DNA of 64,000 nucleotides from contig CM043959.1 of the NCBI GenBank assembly GCA_014529385.2, positions 61,168,753 through 61,232,752 on the forward strand, given 5' to 3'. Below, piece after piece: positions 23,130-35,519 of the stretch. The notes under the pieces were generated by a model that saw only the letters and a list, made by a program, of their open reading frames with translations, did no database searches and had not been told where the DNA came from. A program made the position numbers and the translations under genes. This DNA is from Adiantum capillus-veneris (Eukaryota > Streptophyta > Polypodiopsida > Polypodiales > Pteridaceae). Each line of letters opens with the position of its first letter. Positions within the stretch are counted from its first letter, which is position 1.

Positions 23130-23646
23130 CAGCCTTGAGGTCCGTGTGTCTGGCACGTGCCATGCACCATGAGTGTGTGTACGGGGGAGCCCCGCACCAG
23201 AGAGAGAGGGAAAGAGCACGCCTGCTGGCCCTGCACCATAGCCAAAGGTGGCCCCTCCCCTCGGGCCAGTGAGAGTGAGAGAGAGAAAGAGAGAGAGAGA
23301 GAGCACGCCGGCCGCGTCTCTGTGTCAGCACTCGAAAAATACTTTTTTCTAGAAACTTGGCAAACCTACATATGTGAAACAACATAGGTAAATCTACAAA
23401 ATTTGAAAGTTTTCTCACCTTCAAAGATAAAATTTAGAGGTGGGATTACACTAAACCTAGGTTTTTTCAAGCATTGCCTAGCTTCGGCTTCAATCCGACC
23501 TGTTGTGTCTGTGTCAGCATGTAGATCCAGTGCTTGGAAAAACCTTTTTTCGAATAACTTGGCAAACTTGCCTATGAGATTTAGTGTTCGGAGAAAATGT
23601 GTCGTTTTCAATTTCAATCTGACATGCTGCGTTTGTGTTAGCACGG

Positions 23647-23682
<36 letters not shown>

Positions 23683-23685
<3 letters not shown>

Positions 23686-23999
23686 GCCACAAGTCAATGT
23701 GCAAGAAAAATCATTTCTCCAAGGGACGGAATTTCTCCTTTTTCCCTTGCCCTCAATTGGTCATTTTAAATTGAAAACGGAACAATATTATGGTGAGCCA
23801 CATATTTCTCGAACACAGCACTACTCAAAAAAAACTTTTTCCTAATCTATACTAATAGATAATGGGGGAGGGGATTCCGGCTCCCCCCTCGGACATGTGT
23901 CCAAAGCTCCTCTTAGCGAAACAGTGAGTGAGACTCTCAGTGAGAGAGAGAGAGAGACTGCCTGGTCGCATAACTGCCTGAACTTCCACACGGAGAGAG

Positions 24000-24033
<34 letters not shown>

Positions 24034-24194
24034 GCCACCAAGTCAGTGTGCGAGAAAAATCATTTCTCCAAGGGACGGAATTTCTCCTTTTTCCGATGCC
24101 CTCAACCGGCATTTTTAAATTGAAAACCGCACGATATTATGGCGAGCCACATATTTCTCAAACACAGCACTACTCGAAAAAAACTTTTTCCTAA
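23683..24194 (+). repeat. Tandem units carrying Helitron 5' termini
   Basis: Units of about 349 bases begin with the 5' terminus TCTATACTAATAGATAATGG (23846) or its variant (24195) and end with CACTACTC, A-rich, CTTTTTCCTAA. A preceding partial unit (23683-23845) carries the same tail. So 5'-end units are repeated head to tail. Confidence 0.75.
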
Positions 24195-24281
24195 TCTATA
24201 CTAAGAGATAATGGGGGAGGGGATTCCGGCTCTCCCCTCGGACACGTTTCCAAAGCTCCTCTGAGCGAAACAGTGAGTGAG

Positions 24282-24329
<48 letters not shown>

Positions 24330-24549
24330 CCTGGTCGCATAACTGCCTTGACTTCCTCGGGGAGAGAGAATGAGAGAGAGAGAGAGAGAGAGACTCGAAT
24401 TGGCGCAAGCCTCGAAGCAGCTCAAAGTCCGCAGCCGCAGCCTCAGACTTGGACTGCCGTAGCCTGCCCAGCCTGGACTTGCGCTCTGAGGACTTGCACG
24501 CACGCTGATTAACAGCTTGGACCTCCTCGTAGAGAGAGAGAGAGAGACT

Positions 24550-24551
<2 letters not shown>

Positions 24552-24616
<65 letters not shown>
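24552..24616 (+). repeat. (GA)n microsatellite
   Basis: Pure GA tract; two further tracts lie at 24288-24326 and 24381-24402. Confidence 0.95.
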
Positions 24617-24619
<3 letters not shown>

Positions 24620-24779
24620 TGACTGCCTGGGCCCGCATGCGCACTATAAATAAGAGGAATTCCGGCTCCCCCCTCCCCCTACACGTGGCAACTTCAACTC
24701 AGTCTGGCAATGTTCCTTCAAGCCCAACGGTGAGGCAAATGGACAGCGAGATAGATGGAGAAAGAGAGACTGTCTGAGC

Positions 24780-24781
<2 letters not shown>

Positions 24782-24858
<77 letters not shown>
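24782..24858 (+). repeat. (GA)n microsatellite
   Basis: Pure GA tract of 77 bases. The segments downstream of 24616 and 24858 are similar to each other (TGGT.ACTGC.TGGGC), so the tract and its flank are duplicated. Confidence 0.95.
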
Positions 24859-24861
<3 letters not shown>

Positions 24862-25217
24862 TCACTGCTTGGGCTGGCCTGTGCACTTTGAATGCAAGGA
24901 GTATTTGCCGCTACTCATTGCCCCCCCTCAGTGAGGAAAAAGTTCAAACCAGTGAACCGTGACCGTGACAGGGATCCCTGAAGCTTGGTTCCATGCAAGC
25001 GTACCTGCGTCCGTGCATCATCACACCAGTATCCGTATATGGCGTGTCCGTATGCACTCCTACGCATTCATGAGAGAGAGAGAGAGAGAAAGTACTACCA
25101 ACGGGGAGCAGACTGTACGAGAAAAATCAATTTCACAAACATACAAAATTCCCTTTAAGGTAAAATAACCATGACTATTGCAATTTTACTCTATTTTTTT
25201 TTAATTTTCTAAGCAGG

Positions 25218-25325
25218 TTTTCTCCTTCTCCCCCCTTCAATCGGCTGATTTTGTTTTTCAACCGGCTCAAGGCCTTAGAAGCTGAGGCACACTTTGCTTG
25301 AACACTCGAGGCACACTTTCCTCAA
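25218..25325 (-). repeat. Dispersed repeat shared with 9047-9140
   Basis: Same CTTCTCC / CGGCTGATTT / TTCAACCGGCTCAAGG / GAGGCACACTTT series as at 9047-9140. Confidence 0.5.
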
Positions 25326-25327
25326 AC

Positions 25328-25329
<2 letters not shown>

Positions 25330-25391
<62 letters not shown>
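25330..25391 (+). repeat. (GA)n microsatellite
   Basis: Pure GA tract inside the composite Helitron. Confidence 0.95.
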
Positions 25392-25394
<3 letters not shown>

Positions 25395-25715
25395 TCGCCT
25401 TCCATCTCTCATGCTAGAGAGAGAGAGAGATATCTATAGAGAGAGGGAGAGAGGTCTTTTAGCAGTGCTCAAAATTAGATAGCCAGCACTGGCTCCTACG
25501 TTGAGGTGATCAACGCCGACTGTCGAGTAGACTCAAGACGTAGATTTGATGGTTGATCCTTCAAGACTGAAGTAGATGGATATGGAATTGCTGAGAGAGA
25601 GAGAGAGAGAGAGAGGCAACCTTCGCCCGCCGGCCATACTAGAAGGTAAAACATTAAGATGAGAAGAAACGCAAGGGCGAGACGTAGCAGCAACCGAGAA
25701 AAGGAGTTGGCCGGC

Positions 25716-26060
25716 ATGGTGGACATGAAGTCAAAGGAGATGTTTGACCATTGCCAGAAATTAGAGGAGTTGGCCGGCGTGGCCAAGATGAAACTGAAGG
25801 AGATGCCTAAGCGTTGCCTGCTTCGTGTGATCGCAAAGCTGGAGTCCAAGGGCGAGACGTAGCGGCAACCGAGAAAAGGCGCTAGCCATTATGGTGGACA
25901 TGAAGTCAAAGGAGATGCTTGACCGTTGCCAAAAATTAGAGGAGTTGGCCGGCGTGGCCAAGATGAAACTAAAGAAGATGCCTAAGCGTTGCGTACTTCG
26001 TGTGATCGCAAAGCTAGAGTAAAGCTGAAGTCCAAGGAAAGGCATGGTCACTTGCATCCG
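25716..26060 (+). repeat. 175-bp coding-like tandem repeat, second locus
   Basis: Units start at ATG 25716 and ATG 25891 and repeat the MVDMKSKEM...RCQKLEELAGVAKM reading of 604-953. Substitutions (FDH for LDR in the first unit, KKM for KEM in the second) show independent drift. Confidence 0.55.
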
Positions 26061-26392
26061 ACCACTGCGCCGTTCATATCCTGCATCCCCTCAGCGCGAA
26101 GACATTTTTCTCATCCAAACTCACAAATGCACAGAGGCAACTATGGTTGGATGTGGGCATCGAGGACTCGAGGTAGTGGAAGCTTTTTGTTAGTTTCCAC
26201 TTGCCACATTTGTGACCTAATTGGATGATTTGCTCACCCTCTTTTCTTGCACGTGTTGCACCGCAATTGGTCTGCTTTTGTGAGGGTCATCACAAGAACT
26301 GCTTGAGCATTTGCTTCACAGCAGCAACAAGAGAGAAAGAAATACACCCGCAATAAGAGCAAAAATGGTTATGGAAGCAATGCTATTGAATA

Positions 26393-28103
26393 ATGATTAA
26401 TCAAAGAGCTTTGGATAAGGACAACTAGCATGGCATGTGGTGTGGACGGCCATTGTGGTTGCATTTGATAAGTTGATATTTGGAGCCAAGGCGCCTCGAT
26501 TTCCCACTCACTTTCACAACCATATTGTATAGGGGATTTCTTTTCTTCAATGGGAGTGATCAAAGACGTGAGCTTGGATTCGATATCTGCTTAGGGTTCA
26601 CTTACCTGAAGCAATAGCTAGAGGGATATTTTTCGGGAAAAATGTGTCAGCTTAATATGGTGCCGTTTTCAATTTCGAAATTTCCGATTGAGGTCCAAAG
26701 GAAAAGAAGAAATTCCAAACCAAAATAGACAAACATAGTGTATAAAAACCCGCAAACAAACCAAATTTTCTAAAATTTTGTGTTGGCAAATTCAACGAAA
26801 GAACTGTAGTATGTTTGGAAAAATGATTTTTCTTGAACACTATAAAGGGAGGAAGGACACTTGCAAGCGCGCGTGTGTGTAGATGGGAATCACAAGATGT
26901 GCATGCATGCTCCTGTAGGTTATAAATGCCTTCCAAAGTTCCTAGATCCCATGGAGGCGGCCTTGTTGTATGGATGACGGGGAGTACAGAACTCGACGAG
27001 GCTAAGGTTCTCACCACCATGCCTAGGAGAGAGTTGTAAGTGCTCCTGGTAGCACACATTAAAGGCGAGTGTGTCTCTCCAAATGTTCTCTATGTCACGT
27101 AGTTATGGTGCTACCTATACCCGTGCTTGCATTCTCTAAGCATACACGCCCACAAGGGTTGGCATGGTGGACGTCATGCAACGGTACGGATTGTTCTGCA
27201 CGAGGCTTGAAAGCAAGAGGGGCCATGCCGCCGCCGAAGGCGGCACCGTTTTACTAGTGATTAATCAAAGAGCTTTGGCTAAGGACAACTAGCATGGCAT
27301 GTGGTGTGGACGGCCATTGTGGTTGCATTTGATAAGTTGATATTTGGAGCCAAGGCGCCTCGATTTTCCACTCACTTTCACAACCGTACCGTATACACGA
27401 TATCTTTTCTTCAATGAGAGTGATCAAGGACGTGCGCTTGGATTCGATATCTGCTTAGGGTTCACTTGCCTGAAGCAATAGCTAGAGGGATATTGTTCAA
27501 GAAAAATGTATCAACTTAATATCTTACCGTTTTCAATTTCAAAATTTCCGTTTGAGGTCCAGAGGAAAAGAAGAAATTCCACACCAAAATAGACAAACAT
27601 AGTATATAAAAACCCGCAAACAAACCTAATTTTCTAAAATTTTGTGTTGGCAGATTCAAGGAAAGGACTTAAGTATGTTTGGAAAAATGATTTTTCTTGA
27701 ACAATGTAGAGGGAAGGACAAGCAATCGCGCGTGTGTGTAGATGGGAATCACAAGATGTACATGCACGCTCCTGTAGGTTATAAATGCCTTCCAAAGTTC
27801 TCAAATCCCATAGAGGCGGCTCCATTGCATGGATGACGGGCCGACGAGGCTAAGGTTCTCACCACCATGCCTAGGAGAGAGTTGTAGGTGCTCCTGTTAG
27901 CACACATTAAAGACGGGTGTGTCTCTGCAGATGTTCTCTATGTCACGTTGTTGTGGTGCTATTTATACATGTGCTTGCGTTCTCTAAGCGTACACGCCCA
28001 CAAGGGTTGGCATGGTGGACGTCATGCAACGGTACGAGTTGTTCTGCACGAGGCTTGAGTAAGAGGGGCCATGCCGCCACCAAAGGCAACGCCATTTTAC
28101 TAG
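26393..28103 (+). repeat. Tandem duplication of Helitron 3' region
   Basis: 26393-27257 and 27258-28103 are two head-to-tail copies of about 0.85 kb, both starting GATTAATCAAAGAGCTTTGG and both ending in TTTTACTAG before T. The first has a perfect terminal hairpin. The second has a mutated hairpin (GCCACC and GGCAAC). Confidence 0.85.
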
Positions 28104-31100
28104 TTATCTATTAAATTGAAGTGGGTACAACTTTGTCAAGCTAGGTCCATGCATAACAACAAATCAATACTAGGTCATTACAAATTTTTTTTTACAAATG
28201 TATAGATCATATTGGCATGGCCTTCTCATTGCCTGCTCCATGATAACACTGACCGTGAAACACCCAAAGCGTAGGCGCTCAGCATTGAAAGTTGATCCCA
28301 TCAAGAGTCTTGCCTTCAAATGAAAATTAAGAATCAATCAATTAGCCTGCTTGTTTATGGCAAGTCAAAGTCATACAAAGAAAGCAAATTCAGATACTTA
28401 CCCGTGGGTACTTTTCTCATCACAAGATTAATAAGAGACATCTTATATGATTGCGACCCTCCTGTTACTAAATACTTGAAGCTCTCCAAGGACTTATGAA
28501 CCATCAAACTAAGCCGATGTGCATCAAATTCCATTAAAACTGTCTAACAAAGCTATAGAAGCAGGACCCAACCAACACATAGGCAACAAACAAGCTTGAT
28601 TTTAGGTTAATAAAAGTAAGCGCATTTAATTAAACTCATAGCCTATCTCCCTCCTAACAATTTTTGTTGTAGCACATCGGCTGCAAATGTCGCACCCACT
28701 CCAAGCAAAAGGGGCTCGCGAAGGGCAGGTCAGCCAGGTTTGCGAGCATCACCTCCATGGGAGCCTCGGTGGAGTCCTCAATGCACAAACAACTAGGTGC
28801 GATTCCATTCAATGCGGCAGTGAAGGGCAAAGCAATAGAGAAGGGAATCAGAACGAAGACTAAGCTATTCCCTACAATGTAGGGCAAAACAGTGGTGACA
28901 AGGGGTAGATCTAGCTACACTAACACCGATGCTGCAGATCGATAACAGAAGAGGGCCACGAGAAGGATAGTTTGGGTTAAGTTTGGACGCAAACATAATC
29001 TGGGTGCCCGCATTTGTAAGCCCTTTAGATGCTCAAATTTCTTCAATCTCCCCACGCGCGGGATTTTTTGCCGCCCGAAGGCCATGCTATTGCTAGAGTC
29101 CAGCCATTGCTCAAAAAATCTTCTTTCCAAACACTCGAGAAATATTCGTGAAGATTTTCAAGCTAAATTTCATAGGTTTCCTCACCTTCAGATTTAAAAT
29201 TTAAATGAAAATCGCAATTTTTGTAGGTGGGATTACACTTACTACTGGTCTAAATTCCTAAATCTCAATTAATTTCCTGCTTAGATTCCTATGTATCTAA
29301 AATTTTGAAAGCAAAAGAAACCCAACATGTCGCCATCAATCCAAGCCACCGTTCCCACGTTGACACAATGGCTGTCGTGTGAATGATCGTCCTTTTGTCT
29401 CCTCTCTCTATCTCGACTGTGAGCTCTTTGCTTCAATATCTTAATTTGCATCACCCTCTGTCTCTCCGCCGTCGCCCTCAGAGCTCAGGGGCATGTCATA
29501 TCCCCCTCCCCCTCCGACTGTCTCTCAGACCAAGAAAATTTGTCTGTCTTGTCTCGCCTTGGTTGCCTACGTTCCATTCTCATTCACCGATCTGCATTCT
29601 CATCCGCTGCACACAAACCATAGGCCTATAGCTCTGCTCCTTCCTGCCCTAAGAGGGAGTTTCATCAACAACTCCGTCCTGCCTTAGACACCCACCAACA
29701 CCTGGCGCACGTAAACGAGCTCATTGCTTTCGTGTATCAGCTCCCATCGTATGCATATGCTCTCTTGCCCCACTGCTTTGACTCAAGCCCCATCGGAGAC
29801 GGGCTATCGTAAGGTGAAGCAATAAAAAAGTCCTCATCCCTCCAATATATCCGATGTGCTCAATAGCCTGTCCAAGCCTCATGTCCAAGCCTCATGTCCA
29901 AGCCTCAAGAGTTCCATCCTGCGATGGCATACCTCCCACAAAACTTGTCGTCAAGCAGGGCTAGTGTCGGTAAGCAAAGACACCATCTCATCCACCACCA
30001 TATCAAACAACGAACTCAAGTCAAAGTGGCCACGAAACAGAAACAGAAACAAGTGCCACAACTGGCTGTAAAACTGCCATCATCGGCTGAAGTGGGACAG
30101 AAGCTATGACCATGATCTCTCGGATAGCAGGTACCACTGGACCTGGTGAAAGCGCTCATTGAAGAAAACTTGAGGAGAACCACGGCTCGGTCTCGTGCTC
30201 TTGCTACCCTAGGTCGACAATGCAACTACCTCTGCGCACAAAAAGCATGCACCTCACCGCAATGCCAAGAGCGTGGCGCGCGCGTGTGAGAGAGAGAGAG
30301 AGAGAGAGTCTATCTCTCGATCCTCTAGCCTCTGCCATCCTCCAAGTGTAGGTCGTCGCCTACAAATATCTGCACCTGTTGCAGACAGACAAACACGCGC
30401 AGGAAGGCATTTTTTAAAAAAAATTGCCATCCTTTTCTTTTGTCTTTTTGCACTAAAAGCAAAGAGGAATCACTGTAGATTCCTTTTAATGCAACCCGAA
30501 AAAGTCATTTTGGGCACCTACAACCTAGGTTTTTTTGTGCACTAAGATTCCAATCCGACGCTAGGATGTTATAAAAGGAGTACATATGGAAAGGAGGATT
30601 CTACATAAAGTAATGCTTTGGTTGATATGTATGTCAAATGTGATTCCTCACAAAAGCACGAAATGTTCTTATTGGGAATCCTCTTTGGAATGTCATCACT
30701 TGCAATGTGTTGATTATAGGATATATCTAACACAGTGTTGGGCGTATTTTCAACACCCTGTTTTTTGTAAATTTGTACATTTGGACATGATGCCTGATGT
30801 TAAAAGGACGTGTGGGGATTTCTTTTTGTGCGTTTTTTAGAGCAAGCACATGTACATGTAGGGCAAGTCACTAGCATAGTGCCAACTATCAAGCTATTGT
30901 AAGTGCCCGTGAGTGAGTTTTTTGAAGGGAGACTTGTATATGACTAAAACTCATGTACAAACTTGAAAAGGTTCAACAAAACTCCAAAAATGGATGTTTA
31001 GCTCGTTGTGCCTAATTGATGGTTTTTGATGCAGTTTTTTGCCTCGCCTTGCCTTCTCTACGTGTAGTTGTGTCAGGACAGCTCTCTTTTCGCGTCAACT

Positions 31101-31640
31101 TTGCATGTAGCGGCGTAAAGATTCAATTTTGTTCATATTCAGCTTTCTCTCCATTCACTTTTCAAGCTTTATCTCAAGCTTTAAAATGCCCCAATTAGAG
31201 TTGTGTTCTTCAAGTTACGACCAGTTCTCTATAGGGTTATGGCTATGGCAACCTAGTGGCAAATTGTCTGTAGATAGATTGGGAGGGCATGTATCTATGA
31301 ATTGTGGAATTGATGTTGAAGTTTTGGGTTTGTGATGTTCAATTGTGAAATGAAAGGCCCTTGTCTTCATATGCATTGGTCAGCGTGTGCTGAAAATCCG
31401 TGCTTTGACAGGGTTTTTCTCCTATGTGCTATGGTCCTTTGGGTGGGCGTGTGCTGGTAAATCCCCAAGGGAGCATAGGCCTTTTGGTTGGGGTTTTCTA
31501 AGAGTGATTTTGGTATACTTTTCGGTGTTGAGGTTGATGTTTTAATGCTCTTGGGCTGCATAGCTATAGAGGTGTCCCACTTTTTCTTTTGTCCAACAGT
31601 GTTTTGGTGCCTTCCATCGAGGAATCGCTTCAAGTTACCT
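28104..31640. other. Mostly unassigned; contains an old Helitron-like remnant
   Basis: No gene is supported. 29100-29245 (TTTCCTCACCTTCAGATTTAA ... GTAGGTGGGATTACACT) and 30515-30560 (CTACAACCTAGGTTTTTTTG ... TTCCAATCCGACG) resemble adjacent parts of the Helitron interior (3145-3330), now separated by 1.27 kb of unrelated, fairly GC-rich DNA. A GA tract lies at 30287-30308. 30570-31640 may be the leader of the gag fragment that follows. Confidence 0.4.
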
Positions 31641-31649
31641 TCAATTTAT

Positions 31650-32600
31650 AGGTTTTGGAAGACATGGCATTTAGATTTTTGGAGTTTAGTGGGAAATCAA
31701 ATGAAAGTACCAAAGGTTTCATTGAGCGAATGGAGTTTGCTTGCCTTCTTGCTGACAAGAAAGACACAGTGTTGGTGCTACGAATGTTCTATTTTTGTTT
31801 GAAGGGAGATGTCAGGGAATGGTTGGAAGCCTACGAAAAGGAGCTACAAACAGCCCAACCTCCTCAAGTTATGACTTATGAAATGGTAAGACATGCTTTT
31901 CTTACACACTTTCAACAAGTGGAAGACCCCACAAAAGGTATGGCAGTCTATTCAAGGCTTGGTACAAGGTGAAGGCCAAACCATAGAAGAGTTTGTGAAG
32001 GCACTAAATACGTTATGGAAAAAGTGGTGTATATCTTTGGGGGATGAAATTCCTCCATCAATTTTGAAGAAGGATAGGTTTCTTGCAAGCTTGAGGAGTA
32101 CTCTATGCTTGAAGGTGGAGCTTAAGTAGCCAAGGACATTTGAGGAGGCAGTTGAAATTGCAAAGAACAAAGAGTCAAAAGCAGAGCATCTTCATCAACT
32201 TGGAATCAATGTTGAGCCAAAGGTTGAAGTGAAACTTGTAGAGCAACCAAGGGTCCTCATTAGGGAGCCAAGTTATGATCAACAAGTTGCACATGATGTG
32301 AATTCTTTTTGCAAGGAGATGTAAGAGGTTGCAGGTCTTATGAATAATCTTAGTGTGCGTATGATGGGAGATGGAAGAGGTCAAAGCTATGGATATGGAT
32401 GTGGCTATGGAAGAAATGAAGGATCTACAGGTGGTAGAGGAAGAGGCATGGTTGAAAGAGGGGATAATGGGATCATAAAAGCCCTCAATGTGACAAGCCA
32501 AAGAGAATGGGTGGTGATATGTTTCCTCTTCCTTCACAAATTCCTTCTCAAGCTCAAGATTATGGTATTGAGATTAAAGGGGAAGGAGGGCCAAGTGGTT
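31650..32600 (+). pseudogene. gag: Decayed gag of a Tat-like Ty3 element
   Basis: MEDMAFRFLEFSGKSNESTKG aligns with the start of the 14358 gag; MTYEMVRHAFLTHFQQVEDP and, after a frameshift near 31930, VWQSIQGLVQGEGQTIEEF and LKKDRFLASLRSTLCLKVEL follow the same pattern. A TAG then interrupts at 32127. A glycine-arginine-rich stretch (GGRGRGMVERGD) occupies the nucleocapsid area, but no intact CCHC knuckle is visible. Frame breaks are more numerous than in the 12-20 kb element, so this copy is older. Confidence 0.7.
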
Positions 32601-32995
32601 TGACAACTTAAGAGAAGGGAAAAACAAAGGTGGTAAGCATAATCTGTTTGTAGAAGAAAGAGGATGATTCGGGAGATATGGTCATGCCTGCAGGTAAGAG
32701 GGTTACAGGAGATCATGACATGAGTGATGCAAGTCCCAGCCATAAAAGAGGAAAACAGATTGAAACAAGTACATGTAAAGAGAAGAAGAAGAGAAAACCC
32801 AAGGAACATTACAATGCATCCGACTTTCCTTTGGGATAAGGGCAACCAAATTATAGTTTATAGGCTGATTTGGTGAGTAGAAAGGTTGATGTTACCTTTG
32901 GGCAACTCATGGAGATGTGTCCTAAGTTGAAGAGGTAGTGGAAGTGTATAGTCAACCCCATGAAGAAGAACCTTGCAAGGGGGTATGTGTGAGTC

Positions 32996-33819
32996 TTGTC
33001 TTTGAATGAGCTACCTGATATATGCCCTACTATGGATGCATGGCTTAAGAGGAAGTGCATTGGAGAGGCATATATTGATGGAGGTGCACATGTATGTGTT
33101 ATTACTCAAGCTTGTGTATTAAAGTTTGGACTCAACATGGTGAAGAATTCAGGTTTTTGCATAAAGCTTTCCAACCAATCAAGGGTGAAGTCTTGGGAGT
33201 TATAAAGGACTTGGAGGTGGATGTATTTGATGTTGAATTACTGGTCAATTTCCATGTTATGCCCATGAGTATTGGTGCTTTCCCTCTTATCCTTGGAAGA
33301 CAGTGCTTACAAGCAACCAAAGCTGTACAGGATTGGGGACATGGTACCATCACTCTCTACAATAGAAGGGGTGATAAGAAGAGGTTTGACATGGCTAGCA
33401 AGAAATACTTGGACGTTGATTTTGATGAGAAAATTAATGAAGAAGAGTACTCCAGTGAAGAAGAAGAGAATGGGGATGATGGCAGTGAAAGATAGCAATG
33501 ATAGTGATCTAGATGTTTCCTCCTTGTGTCTTGAAGAAGCGTATGATGAGAAACAAAGATTTCTTGGCTAGTATGCAGAATGAGATAACTCTGGTCCTTA
33601 TGAGAAAATTGAAGAGCTGATACAACCCAAAGTTCAACCTAATGTCAAACAAGAGCTAATACAAGGTATGATGTCTCCCGACTTGACTAGTCATGAGAAG
33701 GGTGAGTACCTAAATATGATACAACAATTTTCCAATTTATTCATCACTTCTTATGAGGAGATTAGAGGCTTTAAAGGAGAGGAAATACACATTTGAATCA
33801 AGGAAGGAGCTCAACCCGT
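32996..33819 (+). pseudogene. pol: Decayed protease and start of RT of the same element
   Basis: LNELPDICPTMDAWLKRK and AYIDGGAHVCVITQACVLKFG parallel the 15768 protease, again with D-G-G at the active site. After a frameshift, FPLILGRQCLQATKAVQDWG and an acidic linker follow. 33560-33810 resembles the region before RT (SYEEIRGFKGEEIHI-like) and stops at KEGAQPV, exactly where the terminal repeat at 33820 begins. No RT remains on either side of that repeat. Confidence 0.65.
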
Positions 33820-34521
33820 TGGAGAGGGGGAATGGGGGAACACGCCCGGCACCAACACAAGGGCCTCTCTATAACTCAGGGTATCCACAATACCCCTATC
33901 CTCTTGGAAAACACCTTCAAAGAAACACTTCACACTAACAAACTACCGCCTACCCAATTTTCACTGCTCACACATCCACAGATTCACCGCACGATGCACA
34001 CCTACTGCCACGGCCTGTCTCCACCCTTACACACGCACACAACCTCTCAATCTTACTCTCTCACACAAAGCACTGTCGATCGAGGGGGTGGGGGGGGGAG
34101 GCATACAGTTCCACACAGCGGGCACCGAGGGGAAACACCAGAGTAGGAGAAAGAGAAGGGGGAAGGGGAAACAACAGCAAGACGAGGCAACAGAGGCTTG
34201 ATTACACTTCACCAAACATGTACACAGGTTCACATTGCCATCACCATGGCCATTTTTACAAGAAAACACAAAGGGTTTTGATAGGCACACTCCTCTATTA
34301 GAAAGCTTCCCTTTGCAGGCTTCAAACGGCCCCAAAAGCCAGGAAAAAAGCCCCTAATTTGATTAATTTTTTATTTTTATGGGGGGAGGGGTTCAATTTG
34401 GGAAATTGCCCTTCATTTGGTCCACCTAGTACCCTAATTTGGTATCTTTGCGAAGGGGGCACCGCCTTGTTCTATCTGCTCTCTTCTTTTCTCTTTTGTA
34501 CTTGGGGGGGGGGGGGGGGGT

Positions 34522-34543
34522 GCAATAGCGACGTCGCTATTGC
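34522..34543. repeat. Perfect 22-bp palindrome centred on GACGTC
   Basis: Half-site GCAATAGCGAC followed by its exact reverse complement, preceded by a G run. The same palindrome occurs at 38853-38874 in the other repeat. Confidence 0.95.
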
Positions 34544-34844
34544 CCCCTAGGCATCTTTATTTTTTAAAATTTTTTCACCTTCATTTTTTACCCCTTTGGG
34601 GCTAACATTATACATTGCTCGTTTTTGACTAATTGGTCCGGCTCACACTTGCTTCCTCCCCTCCTCTATTTTTCCCTCTCTCCTTGCTTTGGTTCCAGCC
34701 TTTGTCCGGCCTTACTTTTTGCCTTTGTCTAGCCTTGGAGTGGCCTCTTGGCTCCTTCTCTCTCTCCCCTCCTCACTACCCTGCTGCCTCGCTTCGCTGT
34801 GGGACTCCTCCCCTAGACTCGCAATAGCGAGGTCGCTATTTGGG

Positions 34845-34845
<1 letters not shown>

Positions 34846-34898
<53 letters not shown>
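34846..34898 (+). repeat. Run of 53 G
   Basis: Uninterrupted poly-G; the right repeat has about 20 G at the corresponding place (39179-39197). The length may be unreliable in sequencing. Confidence 0.85.
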
Positions 34899-34899
<1 letters not shown>

Positions 34900-35519
34900 C
34901 CCTCCTCTCTTAAAAACTCGGGCCCCGAGGACCGTGTGAATGGCCTCCTCAATGGTGCCTGCCACATCAGCAGTCTATCTCACGAGAGCCGACGCCGTCG
35001 ACACCGCTTCCAACCCTTGTGGGCGCACTAGCGTCGCCTCATGCGGGCCAAAACGCCCTCCATTTACGCCCTGCAACGCAGTGCGACACCCTTACGCAGC
35101 ACCGCCTGAGCAGCAGCCATCGCCAAGTTCAAGGGAGCTTCTCTCAACATCTCATATGCCCAATGGGAGGATTGTCCTTGGATCAAATACTCCCCGCCTG
35201 TGGCGTATAGCTCGCCATGTGGGATTTTGCCCCTCTGCCACGTGGAAGCCTCTCGTTCCACTGCACCCCCATGAGTTCCCACTTTAGCCCAAAAACCCAT
35301 TTGACACCATTTCCTTCCCTACCCTTTGAGTGCATGCTCTATCCTTCTTAGTAGCCCCATGATCGGAGTAGAAGTTCCATCCGACAGTCTCGATCTTCAA
35401 CCTTAATCTCGTCTCGTGCTCGTCGAACTTCGACTATCCTAGGTCCGCGATTCAAGGTGACCAAAAATTTAAAAAATCATCTGCAAACACTTTATCTTCA
35501 ACAGCCCTAGGTTTCCCCA

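Larger units (their letters stand above)
22249..28103 (+). mobile_element. Composite Helitron with multiple 5' and 3' ends
   Basis: A|TCTATACTAATAGATAATGG marks the 5' end at 22249, and CTAG|T the far 3' end at 28103. Inside, further 5' termini occur at 23846 and 24195, and a further 3' terminus with perfect hairpin at 27230-27257. Blocks 22256-23640 and 25450-27257 match 2136-3416 and 350-2135, giving the parental order. No Rep/helicase gene is present. The exact history (multimer, nested insertions or recombination) is inferred. Confidence 0.7.
33820..35519 (-). repeat. Left terminal repeat (3' LTR)
   Basis: Matches 38171-39785 across its length. It contains a GACGTC-centred palindrome (34522-34543), an imperfect copy of it (34821-34840) and a 53-G run (34846-34898). 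It is longer than the right copy because of the G run and a short adjacent segment. Confidence 0.9.

Noticed and set aside
28654-28887. A 77-residue minus-strand frame, with a pyrimidine-rich stretch and TTGTAG just before 28670 on the plus strand that looks like a 3' splice site
   Set aside because: I could not match either strand to a known protein, and no second exon is visible.
29856-30109. Overlapping plus-strand frames rich in Gln, Lys and Ser
   Set aside because: No domain; two frames overlap with similar bias, which suggests composition rather than coding.
33753-34146. Plus-strand frames at the start of the terminal repeat
   Set aside because: They run across the boundary between the old Ty3 fragment and the repeat, and the repeat part is not conserved as coding in the second copy.
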